A stretch of DNA of 22,764 nt. Origin: DASXMX01 sp036794395 (lineage in GTDB: Bacteria > Planctomycetota > Phycisphaerae > Tepidisphaerales > Tepidisphaeraceae). Within the stretch, counting starts at the first letter, position 1. Each line of letters begins with the position of its first letter. The stretch is taken from positions 1 to 22,764 of the forward strand of contig DAIRGS010000098.1 in NCBI GenBank assembly GCA_036794395.1, read 5' to 3'. Below the pieces are notes generated by a model that worked only from the letters and a program-made list of their open reading frames with translations, searched no databases and was not told where the DNA came from. The translations under genes were made by a program, and so were the position numbers. Shown here one piece after another: positions 7,172 to 14,323 of the stretch.

Positions 7172-8422
7172 ATGCAGCTTCCAAGATTCAGCATGGGTAT
7201 CGGTGATCGTTTCGCCCATCAGGGCAACGCTCAGCTGGCGGCGTTTGTCAGAGCCCGCGAGCTTGGGGTTGATGTGGCGCCGGTGTGGAATAAATCCAAT
7301 CGCGAACACCTGATTGTCCACAGCGAGCCGCCCAGTGTTCGCGCCGAAGCCGACGCGGCAGTGAAGGCCCTGAATTGGAAATCGGCCTATTTCGTAGACG
7401 CGGATCATATCGGTCTGAAAACCGTCGATGGCTTTGTCGCATCGAGCGACTTTTTCACACTCGATGTCGCGGACTTCATCGCAAAGCCCGCGATCGAGTC
7501 GGATATTCGGGCATTTGTCGATGCGAATCGCAAATTTGCCGGCACGCTGAATATTCCGGGGATCGAACGGCCGCTGGATATCACTGAATCGCGGATCGAG
7601 GCGATTGCGCGCAAGTTCCTGTATGCGGTGCAGGAAGCGGGAAAGATTTACCGGCATATCGAGGCGGCTAAGGGGAAAGCGAAGTTCGTCACGGAAGTAT
7701 CGATGGACGAGACCGACCAGCCGCAGACGCCGGTCGATCTGCTGTTTATCCTGGCGGCGCTGTCGCGCGAGGGCGTGCCAGTACAGACGATTGCGCCAAA
7801 GTTCACGGGCCGGTTTAATAAGGGCGTAGATTACGTGGGCGATGTGGCGCAGTTTGAGAAAGAGTTTAACGACGATTTGTCAGCGATTGCGTTCGCGGTC
7901 AAAACCTTTGGGCTACCGGGGGAGTTGAAGTTGAGTGTGCATTCGGGGAGCGATAAGTTTTCGATCTATGGGCCGATTCGACGCGCGGTGCGAAAGCACA
8001 ATGCGGGCCTTCACATTAAGACAGCCGGCACAACATGGCTTGAAGAACTAATTGGTCTGGCGGTGGCCGGGGGCGATGGGCTGGAGATTGCCAAAGACTG
8101 TTACCGGCAGGCGCTGGGTCGGTTTGATGAACTCTGCGGGCCGTATGCATCGGTGATCGATATCGACCGTGCGAAACTGCCGACTGCGGATCAGGTTAAT
8201 GGCTGGAGTGGCGAACAATACGCCGCGGCGCTTCGGCACGATCAATCCAATAAGCAGTACAATCTGAACTTCCGCCAGCTTCTTCATGTCGGCTACAAGG
8301 TGGCGTCGCAGATGGGCGAGCGGTATACAAATGCACTGAAGAAACATGAGGCGGTCATCGCACGCAATGTGATGGAAAATATGTACGATCGACACTTGAA
8401 AAGAGTGTTTGTGGATGAGTGA
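7172..8422 (+). CDS. uxaE: Tagaturonate/fructuronate epimerase (UxaE family)
   Basis: From the chosen start the protein has 416 residues and begins MQLPRFSMGIGDRFAHQGNA, the typical UxaE opening. Conserved-looking segments are FVTEVSMDETDQPQTPVDL, ELKLSVHSGSDKFSIYGPI and HIKTAGTTWLEELIGLAVAG. UxaE of Thermotoga interconverts D-tagaturonate and D-fructuronate by epimerisation at C4; homologues are common in planctomycetes. GAAGG eight bases before 7172 supports this start; an ATG at 7157 adds five residues but has no Shine-Dalgarno. In this operon tagaturonate would come from L-galactonate through the next gene. The two following steps to 2-keto-3-deoxygluconate (mannonate dehydrogenase and dehydratase) are not in the window. 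Action on a related keto-acid is possible. Confidence 0.85.
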   Translation: MQLPRFSMGIGDRFAHQGNAQLAAFVRARELGVDVAPVWNKSNREHLIVHSEPPSVRAEADAAVKALNWKSAYFVDADHIGLKTVDGFVASSDFFTLDVADFIAKPAIESDIRAFVDANRKFAGTLNIPGIERPLDITESRIEAIARKFLYAVQEAGKIYRHIEAAKGKAKFVTEVSMDETDQPQTPVDLLFILAALSREGVPVQTIAPKFTGRFNKGVDYVGDVAQFEKEFNDDLSAIAFAVKTFGLPGELKLSVHSGSDKFSIYGPIRRAVRKHNAGLHIKTAGTTWLEELIGLAVAGGDGLEIAKDCYRQALGRFDELCGPYASVIDIDRAKLPTADQVNGWSGEQYAAALRHDQSNKQYNLNFRQLLHVGYKVASQMGERYTNALKKHEAVIARNVMENMYDRHLKRVFVDE

Positions 8423-8510
8423 GCATTTGATTTGAAGAATTTGCCATTGCTGCGTCTAGCTCGGGTGGCGTCGCCAATCGAAACCCTACTCAAACTTCCG
8501 CTCATACCTG

Positions 8511-8555
8511 CCCTCTCACCTTCGGCAAGCTCAGTGCAGGCACGGAGGGAGAGGG
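8511..8555. repeat. Intergenic hairpin repeat CCCTCTC ... GAGAGGG
   Basis: Seven-base complementary ends (8511-8517 and 8549-8555) enclose a 31-base segment with an internal TTCGGCAAGCTCAGTGCAGG. It looks like a dispersed intergenic repeat. It ends 13 bases before the dehydrogenase start, and its purine-rich right arm may double as the Shine-Dalgarno region of that gene. Confidence 0.5.
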
Positions 8556-8568
8556 GGAAAGAACCGCG

Positions 8569-9594
8569 ATGAAAGCAATTCGGCTCGAAAAACCTGGCGA
8601 CTTCCAATCCGTTGAGATTCAAGACCCCGCGAAACCCGGGCCGGACGAGGCGCTGGTTCGGGTGCACCGCATCGGCATCTGCGGTAGCGATATCAGCGGG
8701 TATCTCGGCAAGATGCCGTTCTTCAGTTACCCAAGGATTCCAGGCCACGAGCTGGGAGTTGAGGTTCTTGAAGTCGGGTCAGGCGTGGCCAATGTTAAGG
8801 CGGGCGACCGATGCTCGGTCGAACCTTATATTAACTGCCAGAAGTGCTCGGCATGCCTGCGCGGCCGGGGGAATTGCTGCCGGAACCTGAAGGTGCTGGG
8901 CGTGCATACCGATGGTGGGATGCGGCCGCGGTTTATTGTGCCGGCCCGAAAACTGCATGCTTCTTCGAAGCTAGCGCTGGAACAATTGGCGCTGGTCGAG
9001 ACGCTGGCCATCGGTTGCCACGCGGTCAATCGTGGCGCTGCGGAAAAGGGCGAACACGCACTGGTGATTGGGGCGGGGCCCATTGGGTTGAGTGTGATCG
9101 AGTTTTTGAAACTGGCTGGAACACAGATCACGGTTCTTGATCTGAATGAAAAGCGCCTCGCGTTCTGTAAGAACACGATGGGCGTGCATCATACGGTTCA
9201 GGTCAAAGAGGATGGTTCGGAGCTGAAGGAACTGGAGCGGATTACCGAGGGCAACCTGCCCACGTTGGTTGTGGATGCCACCGGCAATGCCAAGGCGATG
9301 TCGAACGCATTCAACTACGTGGGCCACACGGGCCGGCTCGTATTCGTGGGCATCGTTACAACCGATATCTCGTTTGCCGATCCGTTGCTGCACGCGCGTG
9401 AAATGACCGTTTATGCTTCGCGCAATGCGATGCCGGGGGACTTTGTTCGCATTATCAAATTGATCGAAGATGGCCAGATCGACACGCGCCCCTGGATCAC
9501 GCACCGATCGAATTTCGAATCGATCATCAGCGACTTCCCCAGTTACACCAAGCCGGAAACCGGCGTGATCAAAGCAATCGTCGAAGTGGGATAA
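8569..9594 (+). CDS. Zinc-dependent alcohol dehydrogenase, probable L-galactonate 5-dehydrogenase
   Basis: This 341-residue medium-chain dehydrogenase has catalytic zinc ligands C38 (GICGSD), H60 and E61 (GHE). Structural zinc cysteines C90, C93, C96 and C104 lie in a segment ending CSACLRGRGNCC, and the NAD-binding loop VIGAGPIG is at 166-173. It belongs to the sorbitol/threonine dehydrogenase-like group that includes L-galactonate, L-gulonate and related sugar-acid dehydrogenases. The proposed reaction is L-galactonate plus NAD to D-tagaturonate, which links the upstream lactonase with UxaE; this is inference from gene order, as the fold itself does not fix the substrate. A purine-rich stretch (GGGGGAAAG) precedes the ATG. 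The stop is five bases from the next start, so the two are co-transcribed. Confidence 0.87.
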   Translation: MKAIRLEKPGDFQSVEIQDPAKPGPDEALVRVHRIGICGSDISGYLGKMPFFSYPRIPGHELGVEVLEVGSGVANVKAGDRCSVEPYINCQKCSACLRGRGNCCRNLKVLGVHTDGGMRPRFIVPARKLHASSKLALEQLALVETLAIGCHAVNRGAAEKGEHALVIGAGPIGLSVIEFLKLAGTQITVLDLNEKRLAFCKNTMGVHHTVQVKEDGSELKELERITEGNLPTLVVDATGNAKAMSNAFNYVGHTGRLVFVGIVTTDISFADPLLHAREMTVYASRNAMPGDFVRIIKLIEDGQIDTRPWITHRSNFESIISDFPSYTKPETGVIKAIVEVG

Positions 9595-9599
9595 ATACG

Positions 9600-10412
9600 A
9601 TGAAATCAGCAGTTACTGTCAGCCTGATCCCCGAAGCACGCGGCGGCCCATTTGTCTATTGGGACGAGCTGGGCGTTGCCTGCGAAAAGGCCAAGCGGCT
9701 TGGCTTCGACGCAGTCGAAATCTTTCCGCCCGCCGCAACCGCGGTAGAACCCCGATACGTGCGCGAGATCACCGATCGTCATGGTCTGAAAGTTTCTTCG
9801 ATGGGGACCGGGGGCGGTTGGGTTAAGCATAAGCTGACGTTGACCAGCCCTGACCTGGCGATTCGAACGAGGGCCCACGAGTTTATCGCGTCGATTGTGG
9901 ATGTGGCCGGGGCGGTCGGCGCACCGGCCATTGTCGGATCGATGCAGGGGCGGTGGACCGACGAAGTAACCCAGGATGCGGCTCGCGGATATCTGACGGC
10001 CGCTCTTGAAGAACTGGGAGAGCGGGCCAAGGGGTTGGGCGTTCCGTTACTTTACGAGCCGCTCAATCGGTACGAGACCAATCTGGTTACGACGATGGCG
10101 GACGGGGTGAAGCTGCTTGCAAGTTTGAAGACCAAAAATGTGAAATTACTGGCGGATCTTTATCACATGAATATCGAGGAAGGGAATTTGGGGGCGGCGC
10201 TTCGTGAAGCGGGGAGTGCGGTGGGCCACGTTCACCTGGCTGATTCGAACCGACGGCCGGCGGGAAATGGTCATACGGATTTTGCTTCGATCGCTCAGGC
10301 TTTGCGCGACATTAATTATTCGGGGTACATTTCGGCCGAATGCTTCCCCTGGCCCGATCCGGACACCGCGGCTGCGACGACGATGGATGCGATCCAAAAG
10401 TATTTCGCTTAA
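9600..10412 (+). CDS. Sugar phosphate isomerase/epimerase family TIM-barrel protein
   Basis: This 270-residue protein has the xylose-isomerase-like TIM-barrel fold shared by tagatose/psicose 3-epimerases, hydroxypyruvate isomerase and IolE/IolI. Likely metal ligands are E153 (LLYEPLNRYETN), D186 and H189 (DLYHMN), H212 (HVHLADSNR) and E247 (SAECFPWPD). The GNGHTDF segment, usual near the active site, is present at 222-228. It starts five bases after the dehydrogenase stop and ends eleven bases before the mutarotase, firmly inside the operon. Its step is not obvious in the L-galactose scheme. It may isomerise or epimerise a keto-sugar side product, or act on a different substrate of the operon. 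No specific reaction can be assigned. Confidence 0.85.
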   Translation: MKSAVTVSLIPEARGGPFVYWDELGVACEKAKRLGFDAVEIFPPAATAVEPRYVREITDRHGLKVSSMGTGGGWVKHKLTLTSPDLAIRTRAHEFIASIVDVAGAVGAPAIVGSMQGRWTDEVTQDAARGYLTAALEELGERAKGLGVPLLYEPLNRYETNLVTTMADGVKLLASLKTKNVKLLADLYHMNIEEGNLGAALREAGSAVGHVHLADSNRRPAGNGHTDFASIAQALRDINYSGYISAECFPWPDPDTAAATTMDAIQKYFA

Positions 10413-10423
10413 CTTGACCACAC

Positions 10424-10870
10424 ATGCTGCGACATCAACTCATTCATCCCAAGATCAACGAAGTGCTTGGCCGGGCCGGGCATCATGGCAAGATCCTCAT
10501 CGCCGATGGAAACTACCCGGCTTCATCGGCGATTGGTCCGAAGGCAGAGCTGATCAGTCTGAATCTCATGCCCGGAGTCGTGAACTGCACGCAGGTTCTC
10601 CAGGCGATTTTAAGCGCGATCCCGATTGAAGCGGCCAATACCATGATGTACGAAACGTCTGGCCCCTATGCGCTGACGGAAGATCCACCGGTGTGGGCGA
10701 GTTACCGCAAAACGATCAAGGAAGCCGGGCTTGTACTGGAGCTGGCACCGATCGAAAAATGGGAGTTTTACAAGGCCGTTGCCACCGCCGACCACGTGTT
10801 GACCATTCAGACGGCCGATCAGCAACGCTTTGCCAACTTGCTGCTCAGTATTGGCGTGCGGATGGATTAG
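10424..10870 (+). CDS. fucU: RbsD/FucU family sugar mutarotase (probably L-fucose/L-galactose type)
   Basis: This 148-residue protein of the RbsD/FucU family interconverts anomers of cyclic sugars. The start HQLIHPKINEVLGRAGHHGK with H20 and the following ILIADGNYPA (D28) match the family active-site region. The C-terminal segment TADQQRFANLLLSIGV resembles the FucU end (GERAKYGNILL...GV), which favours the FucU over the RbsD branch. FucU acts on L-fucose, the 6-deoxy form of L-galactose, so a mutarotase for L-galactose fits the operon. It lies 11 bases after the isomerase and before a 216-base repeat-filled spacer. The exact anomer or sugar is inferred. Confidence 0.87.
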   Translation: MLRHQLIHPKINEVLGRAGHHGKILIADGNYPASSAIGPKAELISLNLMPGVVNCTQVLQAILSAIPIEAANTMMYETSGPYALTEDPPVWASYRKTIKEAGLVLELAPIEKWEFYKAVATADHVLTIQTADQQRFANLLLSIGVRMD

Positions 10871-10884
10871 TATCAATGCAGTAA

Positions 10885-11058
10885 ACCACAGAGGGCACAG
10901 AGAACACAGAGGAAAACACAGAGAAGAATTCTTAACCACAGATTGCGCGGATGCTCGCAGATAAAAACACAGACCTGTATTCATCTGCGGCCATCTGCGC
11001 AATCTGCGGCTAAATCTCTTGTATTGGCTTTCTCTGTGCTCTCTGTGCCCTCCGTGGT
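10885..11058. repeat. Nested inverted repeats filling the spacer upstream of the aldo/keto reductase
   Basis: Two nested arms are visible. The outer arms 10885-10911 (ACCACAGAGGGCACAGAG...) and 11032-11058 pair over 27 bases with 2 mismatches. The inner arms 10936-10962 (CCACAGATTGCGCGGATG...) and 10983-11009 pair over 27 bases with 4 mismatches. Both motifs resemble CACAGAG and CGCAGAT dispersed repeats present in many bacterial genomes. The whole could fold into one long hairpin in the operon mRNA. An open frame through the right half falsely extends the next gene by 48 codons. Confidence 0.88.
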
Positions 11059-11086
11059 GAACCCTTTTTTTTGGAAGTCGCGAACA

Positions 11087-12034
11087 ATGGAACAACGTCA
11101 GCTCGGCAAGACCAGTCTTAAGCTTCCCATCCTCAGCTTCGGCGCGTCGTCATTGGGAGCCGAGTTCCGGCAGGTTGATTTGAATGAGGCATTGCGATCG
11201 GTGCGGGTGGCGCTGGATCTCGGGATGAACTTCATCGACACATCACCTTTTTACGGGCGGGGCATGTCGGAGGTGTTGCTGGGGATTGCCCTCAAGGGCG
11301 TGCCGCGGGATTCATATATTCTGGGCACGAAGCTGGGGCGCTATGATCTCAATCACTTTGATTTTTCGGCGAAGCGCGTTGCCGAGAGCATCGATGTCAG
11401 CCTCCATCGGATGGGCGTTGAGCATCTGGATATTGTCCTTTGTCACGACATTGAATTCGTCGACATGAATCAGATCGTAAATGAAACGATCCCCGCGCTT
11501 CGAAAGATTCAGCAGCAGGGGAAGGTAAAGTACGTTGGCGTGTCGGGGTATCCGATGGCGATGTTCAAATTCATCGCGGATCGCACGCCGATCGATGTGA
11601 TGCTTTCTTACAATCACTACACGCTTCAGAACACGATGCTGGCCGATCTGGTTCCGTACCTCAAGAGCAAGAACATCGGCATTATGAACGCCGCTCCGTT
11701 CTCAGCCCGGCTGCTGACCAACGCCCCGCTTCCCAAGTGGCATAAAGCAACGCCGGAGGTGCGCGCAGTCGCGGCGAAGGCCACCGACCATTGCCGCGGC
11801 AAGGGCACCGATATCGCCAAGCTGGCGCTCCAGTTTTCCATCGGCAACCAGGATATGATCACCTGCGTGGTTGGGTCGGCCAATCCGAAGAACGTTGAGC
11901 TGTGGGCGCAATGGGCCAAAGAGCCGATCGATGAGCAACTGCTCGCAGAGGTTTTGGCGATCCTCAAGCCGATCCACAATTGGTATTATCAAGAAGGCCG
12001 GCCTGAGAATAATGACCCAGTTCCGAACCGGTAA
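11087..12034 (+). CDS. Aldo/keto reductase, probable L-galactose (or L-fucose) 1-dehydrogenase
   Basis: This 315-residue protein starts MEQRQLGKTSLKLPILSFGA. The aldo/keto reductase tetrad is complete: D51 and Y56 in FIDTSPFYG, K82 in LGTKLGRYD, H120 in LCHDIEF. The sequence style is that of the L-galactose dehydrogenase/L-fucose dehydrogenase branch, which oxidises the sugar at C1 to the lactone with NAD(P). With the lactonase at the other end of the operon this makes a sugar-to-sugar-acid module. The longer frame from 10943 was rejected because its first 48 codons run through a repeat; GGAAG nine bases before 11087 supports the shorter start. The L-fucose alternative remains open, since the two sugars differ only at C6. 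Confidence 0.88.
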   Translation: MEQRQLGKTSLKLPILSFGASSLGAEFRQVDLNEALRSVRVALDLGMNFIDTSPFYGRGMSEVLLGIALKGVPRDSYILGTKLGRYDLNHFDFSAKRVAESIDVSLHRMGVEHLDIVLCHDIEFVDMNQIVNETIPALRKIQQQGKVKYVGVSGYPMAMFKFIADRTPIDVMLSYNHYTLQNTMLADLVPYLKSKNIGIMNAAPFSARLLTNAPLPKWHKATPEVRAVAAKATDHCRGKGTDIAKLALQFSIGNQDMITCVVGSANPKNVELWAQWAKEPIDEQLLAEVLAILKPIHNWYYQEGRPENNDPVPNR

Positions 12035-12110
12035 CGTCAGCATCGTAACTTGGATGGGTAAAATGGCGCGGTCGCGTTTACATGAGGGGACGTTCGCTCG
12101 AAAGGGTCAC

Positions 12111-12566
12111 GTGTTCGAACGCTTCTCTTATGTCTCAAGAAAAGCCGTTGCCGTTTCTAACCAGCAGGTCCATCGTTTAGGGGGAAATGTCATTGGCGAT
12201 GTCGACCTCTTGCTCGGAATAATAGTTGAGGGCACCGGAGTAGGGGCAGCCGTATTACGCGACCTCGGAGTAGAACTTTCTGCCCTGCGAAATCAATTAG
12301 AACGGGAACCGCGCAACCCTTCTAACGAGCGGACGCCCGAATTACTCCCTCAATCGCAGGAATTCAAACTCGCAATTGAGGATGCGATCGAAATTTCGCG
12401 CACGATGGATCACGATGTCGTGGGCACGCATCACATGTTATTGGGACTTTTAGCGCACGCCGAATTTGCCTCCTCAAGAATCCTGGCATCGAACGGGGTT
12501 TCGTTTGAGTTGGTACGCGCCAGCGTTCTGGAAGCAATCAGTTCGGGCCAAGTTGAGGTCATGTAG
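12111..12566 (+). CDS. Standalone Clp N-terminal (ClpA/ClpC N-domain) protein, no ATPase
   Basis: This 151-residue protein with two Clp-N repeats starts at GTG. Repeat 1 (residues 1-66: FERFSYVSRKAVAVSNQQV, then DVDLLLGIIVEG) and repeat 2 (about 82-148: EFKLAIEDAIEISRTMDHDV, then GTHHMLLGLLAH) match the adaptor- and substrate-binding domain of ClpC, whose usual opening is MFERFT. No AAA module follows. The GTG start at 12111, behind AAAGGG, reproduces the ClpC beginning exactly; an ATG at 12054 or 12063 would add 16-19 residues with no Shine-Dalgarno. Family members of this size are unplaced; they may bind substrates or adaptors of ClpC or compete with it. It is 76 bases after the reductase and may not belong to that operon. 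Confidence 0.75.
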   Translation: MFERFSYVSRKAVAVSNQQVHRLGGNVIGDVDLLLGIIVEGTGVGAAVLRDLGVELSALRNQLEREPRNPSNERTPELLPQSQEFKLAIEDAIEISRTMDHDVVGTHHMLLGLLAHAEFASSRILASNGVSFELVRASVLEAISSGQVEVM

Positions 12567-12594
12567 GAGTGGTCCAAGTGTAAGCATCGCAACA

Positions 12595-14160
12595 CTACCG
12601 ACGAGCATTAGTCGGACGTAGCCGTGGATCGGACAGATCGAGCCGGTACATGATCTGGTTGTAGTCGTATCTTGGTGTGAAATCTTCATTCCGTGAGAAC
12701 GTGCCGGTGTAGGTCCCCTCGAAATAAATGATCCGCCCGCCATCCTGATCGAAGAACGCATCTTGAACCGGGTTGTAGAAGGAATAGTGGTTGTGGGTCA
12801 CGATTTTGCGCGCCCATCGCCAGGGGCCTTCGGGCTTCTCGGCTTCGCTGTACCAGATCTCCCCCACCATCGAGTTTGATCCGCCCACCTGGCAACCGAT
12901 CGCGATGTAGCGCTTGCGATAGGGGTTGTAGTTCACTGACGACGCGCCCATCGTAATTGGCTTGCCCGTCTCCACATCCACTGGCCGCAGCCAGGCCTCG
13001 TCGGCTTTCATTTTGCCGGCGCGAATCAGTGCGTCACAATCCTTCTGCGTCACCGGCTGCGTATCGCGTTTCCAACTCCATACCAGCTTGCCCGAAGGGT
13101 CGCGATCCAATGGTGTATCGACTCCCTTATATCGCGCCCCTGCGGGGAGGCAGGTGAACCCCTCATACGTCGATAAATCCTTGAAATGTTCCAAATCCGC
13201 CCGGCAACGCACGGTCGGGCCCATGTCGCCGTAGTAATACCAACTTGCCCCATCCGCCTCCACGCGGATCGGATGCCCCGTCGGCTGAAGCGGAGCGTCT
13301 TTGGGGATTTCCTTCAAAACGTCGAATACATCTATTGAATCGTTGTAAATAATCAGTTGCATCCCCACACATTCGCCCAGGCTCTTCATGATCGAATTGC
13401 GGCCAACGAGTATTTCTTTACCCGCTCCATCCTTGAGTACCGTCATCCCATCCGCCCAGCGCAAGCGGTTGGCGGGCTCGGGAATCATCGGCCGGCTGAA
13501 TCCATCCGGCCCCGTGAAGTAATGCAAATCAATTCCAAGCGACGGATCGAGTCCGCCTTTCTCCGGAAGGTCGGCGGTCGCGCCGGCCATTCCAAAATGT
13601 CCGAGCGGGTAACTCTGTCGGCCGGTGTCCCCCCAGAAGAAATGAATCTTTCCGCGATAAACCACCGGCTGATTTGAATCCTGCCCGGTTACCTGTGCAT
13701 TGAGCAGCGGCTCGCGAATTGGCACCGGGCGAGCAAGCAGGACGCTGTCCCGGTAAATTCCTTCGCCGGTGATTCGATAGAGCCTCTCGGCGATGTTGAT
13801 GCGTTTGATCTTGATTCGGATCGATCCGCCCGCCTTCACGTTTACGCGCGTCCCCCGGCTCCCGAAGCCGTCGGCGGGATATTCGTAGCCGTGACTGGAG
13901 ACGCCGAAATAAACGAGGTGATTCATCAGGGCTGGATCATCAATCGCAGCCCACCCCGCGCTGTCGGTATAATATCGAACGGAGCTGACAGTCTTTAATT
14001 CCACCAGCGGAACGCCCCGTCCCGTCTGGGCATCAACGACTTCAATTCCAAAGAATGTCGAAGGGAGGGTTGCTGGCGGCGCTTGCCCCATCACCGGAGC
14101 GACAATCGCAAAAAGTGCAGTCGCCACACCCCACGCGATAACATTACCAAGTCGAAACAT
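12595..14160 (-). CDS. Secreted protein of unknown function, probable beta-propeller with N-terminal carboxypeptidase-regulatory-like domain
   Basis: This 521-residue protein has a signal peptide (MFRLGNVIAWGVATALFAIV, cleavage probably after VMGQA). Residues about 30-120 resemble a small beta-sandwich of the carboxypeptidase-regulatory/transthyretin kind (FGIEVVDAQTGRGVPLVELK, YYTDSAGWAAIDDP). The rest has repeated aromatic-rich strands (VVYRGKIHFFWGDTG, ASWYYYGDMG, SVNYNPYRKRYIAIGC, GEIWYSEAEKPEGPW), as in five-bladed propellers of glycoside-hydrolase 43/DUF4185-like proteins. I do not recognise a defined family or catalytic residues. GAGGG eight bases before 14160 fixes the start; the frame's upstream ATG at 14199 would add 13 unneeded residues. 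It is divergent from the PEP-CTERM gene and may act on external carbohydrate. Confidence 0.8.
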   Translation of the reverse strand: MFRLGNVIAWGVATALFAIVAPVMGQAPPATLPSTFFGIEVVDAQTGRGVPLVELKTVSSVRYYTDSAGWAAIDDPALMNHLVYFGVSSHGYEYPADGFGSRGTRVNVKAGGSIRIKIKRINIAERLYRITGEGIYRDSVLLARPVPIREPLLNAQVTGQDSNQPVVYRGKIHFFWGDTGRQSYPLGHFGMAGATADLPEKGGLDPSLGIDLHYFTGPDGFSRPMIPEPANRLRWADGMTVLKDGAGKEILVGRNSIMKSLGECVGMQLIIYNDSIDVFDVLKEIPKDAPLQPTGHPIRVEADGASWYYYGDMGPTVRCRADLEHFKDLSTYEGFTCLPAGARYKGVDTPLDRDPSGKLVWSWKRDTQPVTQKDCDALIRAGKMKADEAWLRPVDVETGKPITMGASSVNYNPYRKRYIAIGCQVGGSNSMVGEIWYSEAEKPEGPWRWARKIVTHNHYSFYNPVQDAFFDQDGGRIIYFEGTYTGTFSRNEDFTPRYDYNQIMYRLDLSDPRLRPTNARR

Positions 14161-14323
14161 GCTTGATTCCCTCAACAGCGGAGTCGCCTCCACGGACATT
14201 ACTTACATCTGGGCAAGCTGGGAAATCTTCTGGATCCGTCGCTCCACCCGACCAACACATGATACGGGATTTCATCACTGTTCTTGCGCCGTTGCAGTAA
14301 GATCGCCAGCTCTCGGAGGGAAG

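Noticed and set aside
6466..7657. Minus-strand frames across the lactonase/epimerase spacer
   Set aside because: They run through the 30-bp inverted repeat and are antisense to two well-supported genes.
10885..11058. Possible CRISPR-like array because of recurring CACAGAG motifs
   Set aside because: The repeats are inverted and irregularly spaced, with no unique spacers of constant length and no cas genes.
10943..11086. N-terminal extension of the aldo/keto reductase frame
   Set aside because: The 48 extra codons run through a dispersed inverted repeat, have no counterpart in the family, and a Shine-Dalgarno supports the start at 11087.
14159..14323. Longer frame of the PEP-CTERM protein
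   Set aside because: It would bury the signal peptide behind 55 residues; a strong GGAGGGA precedes 14324.
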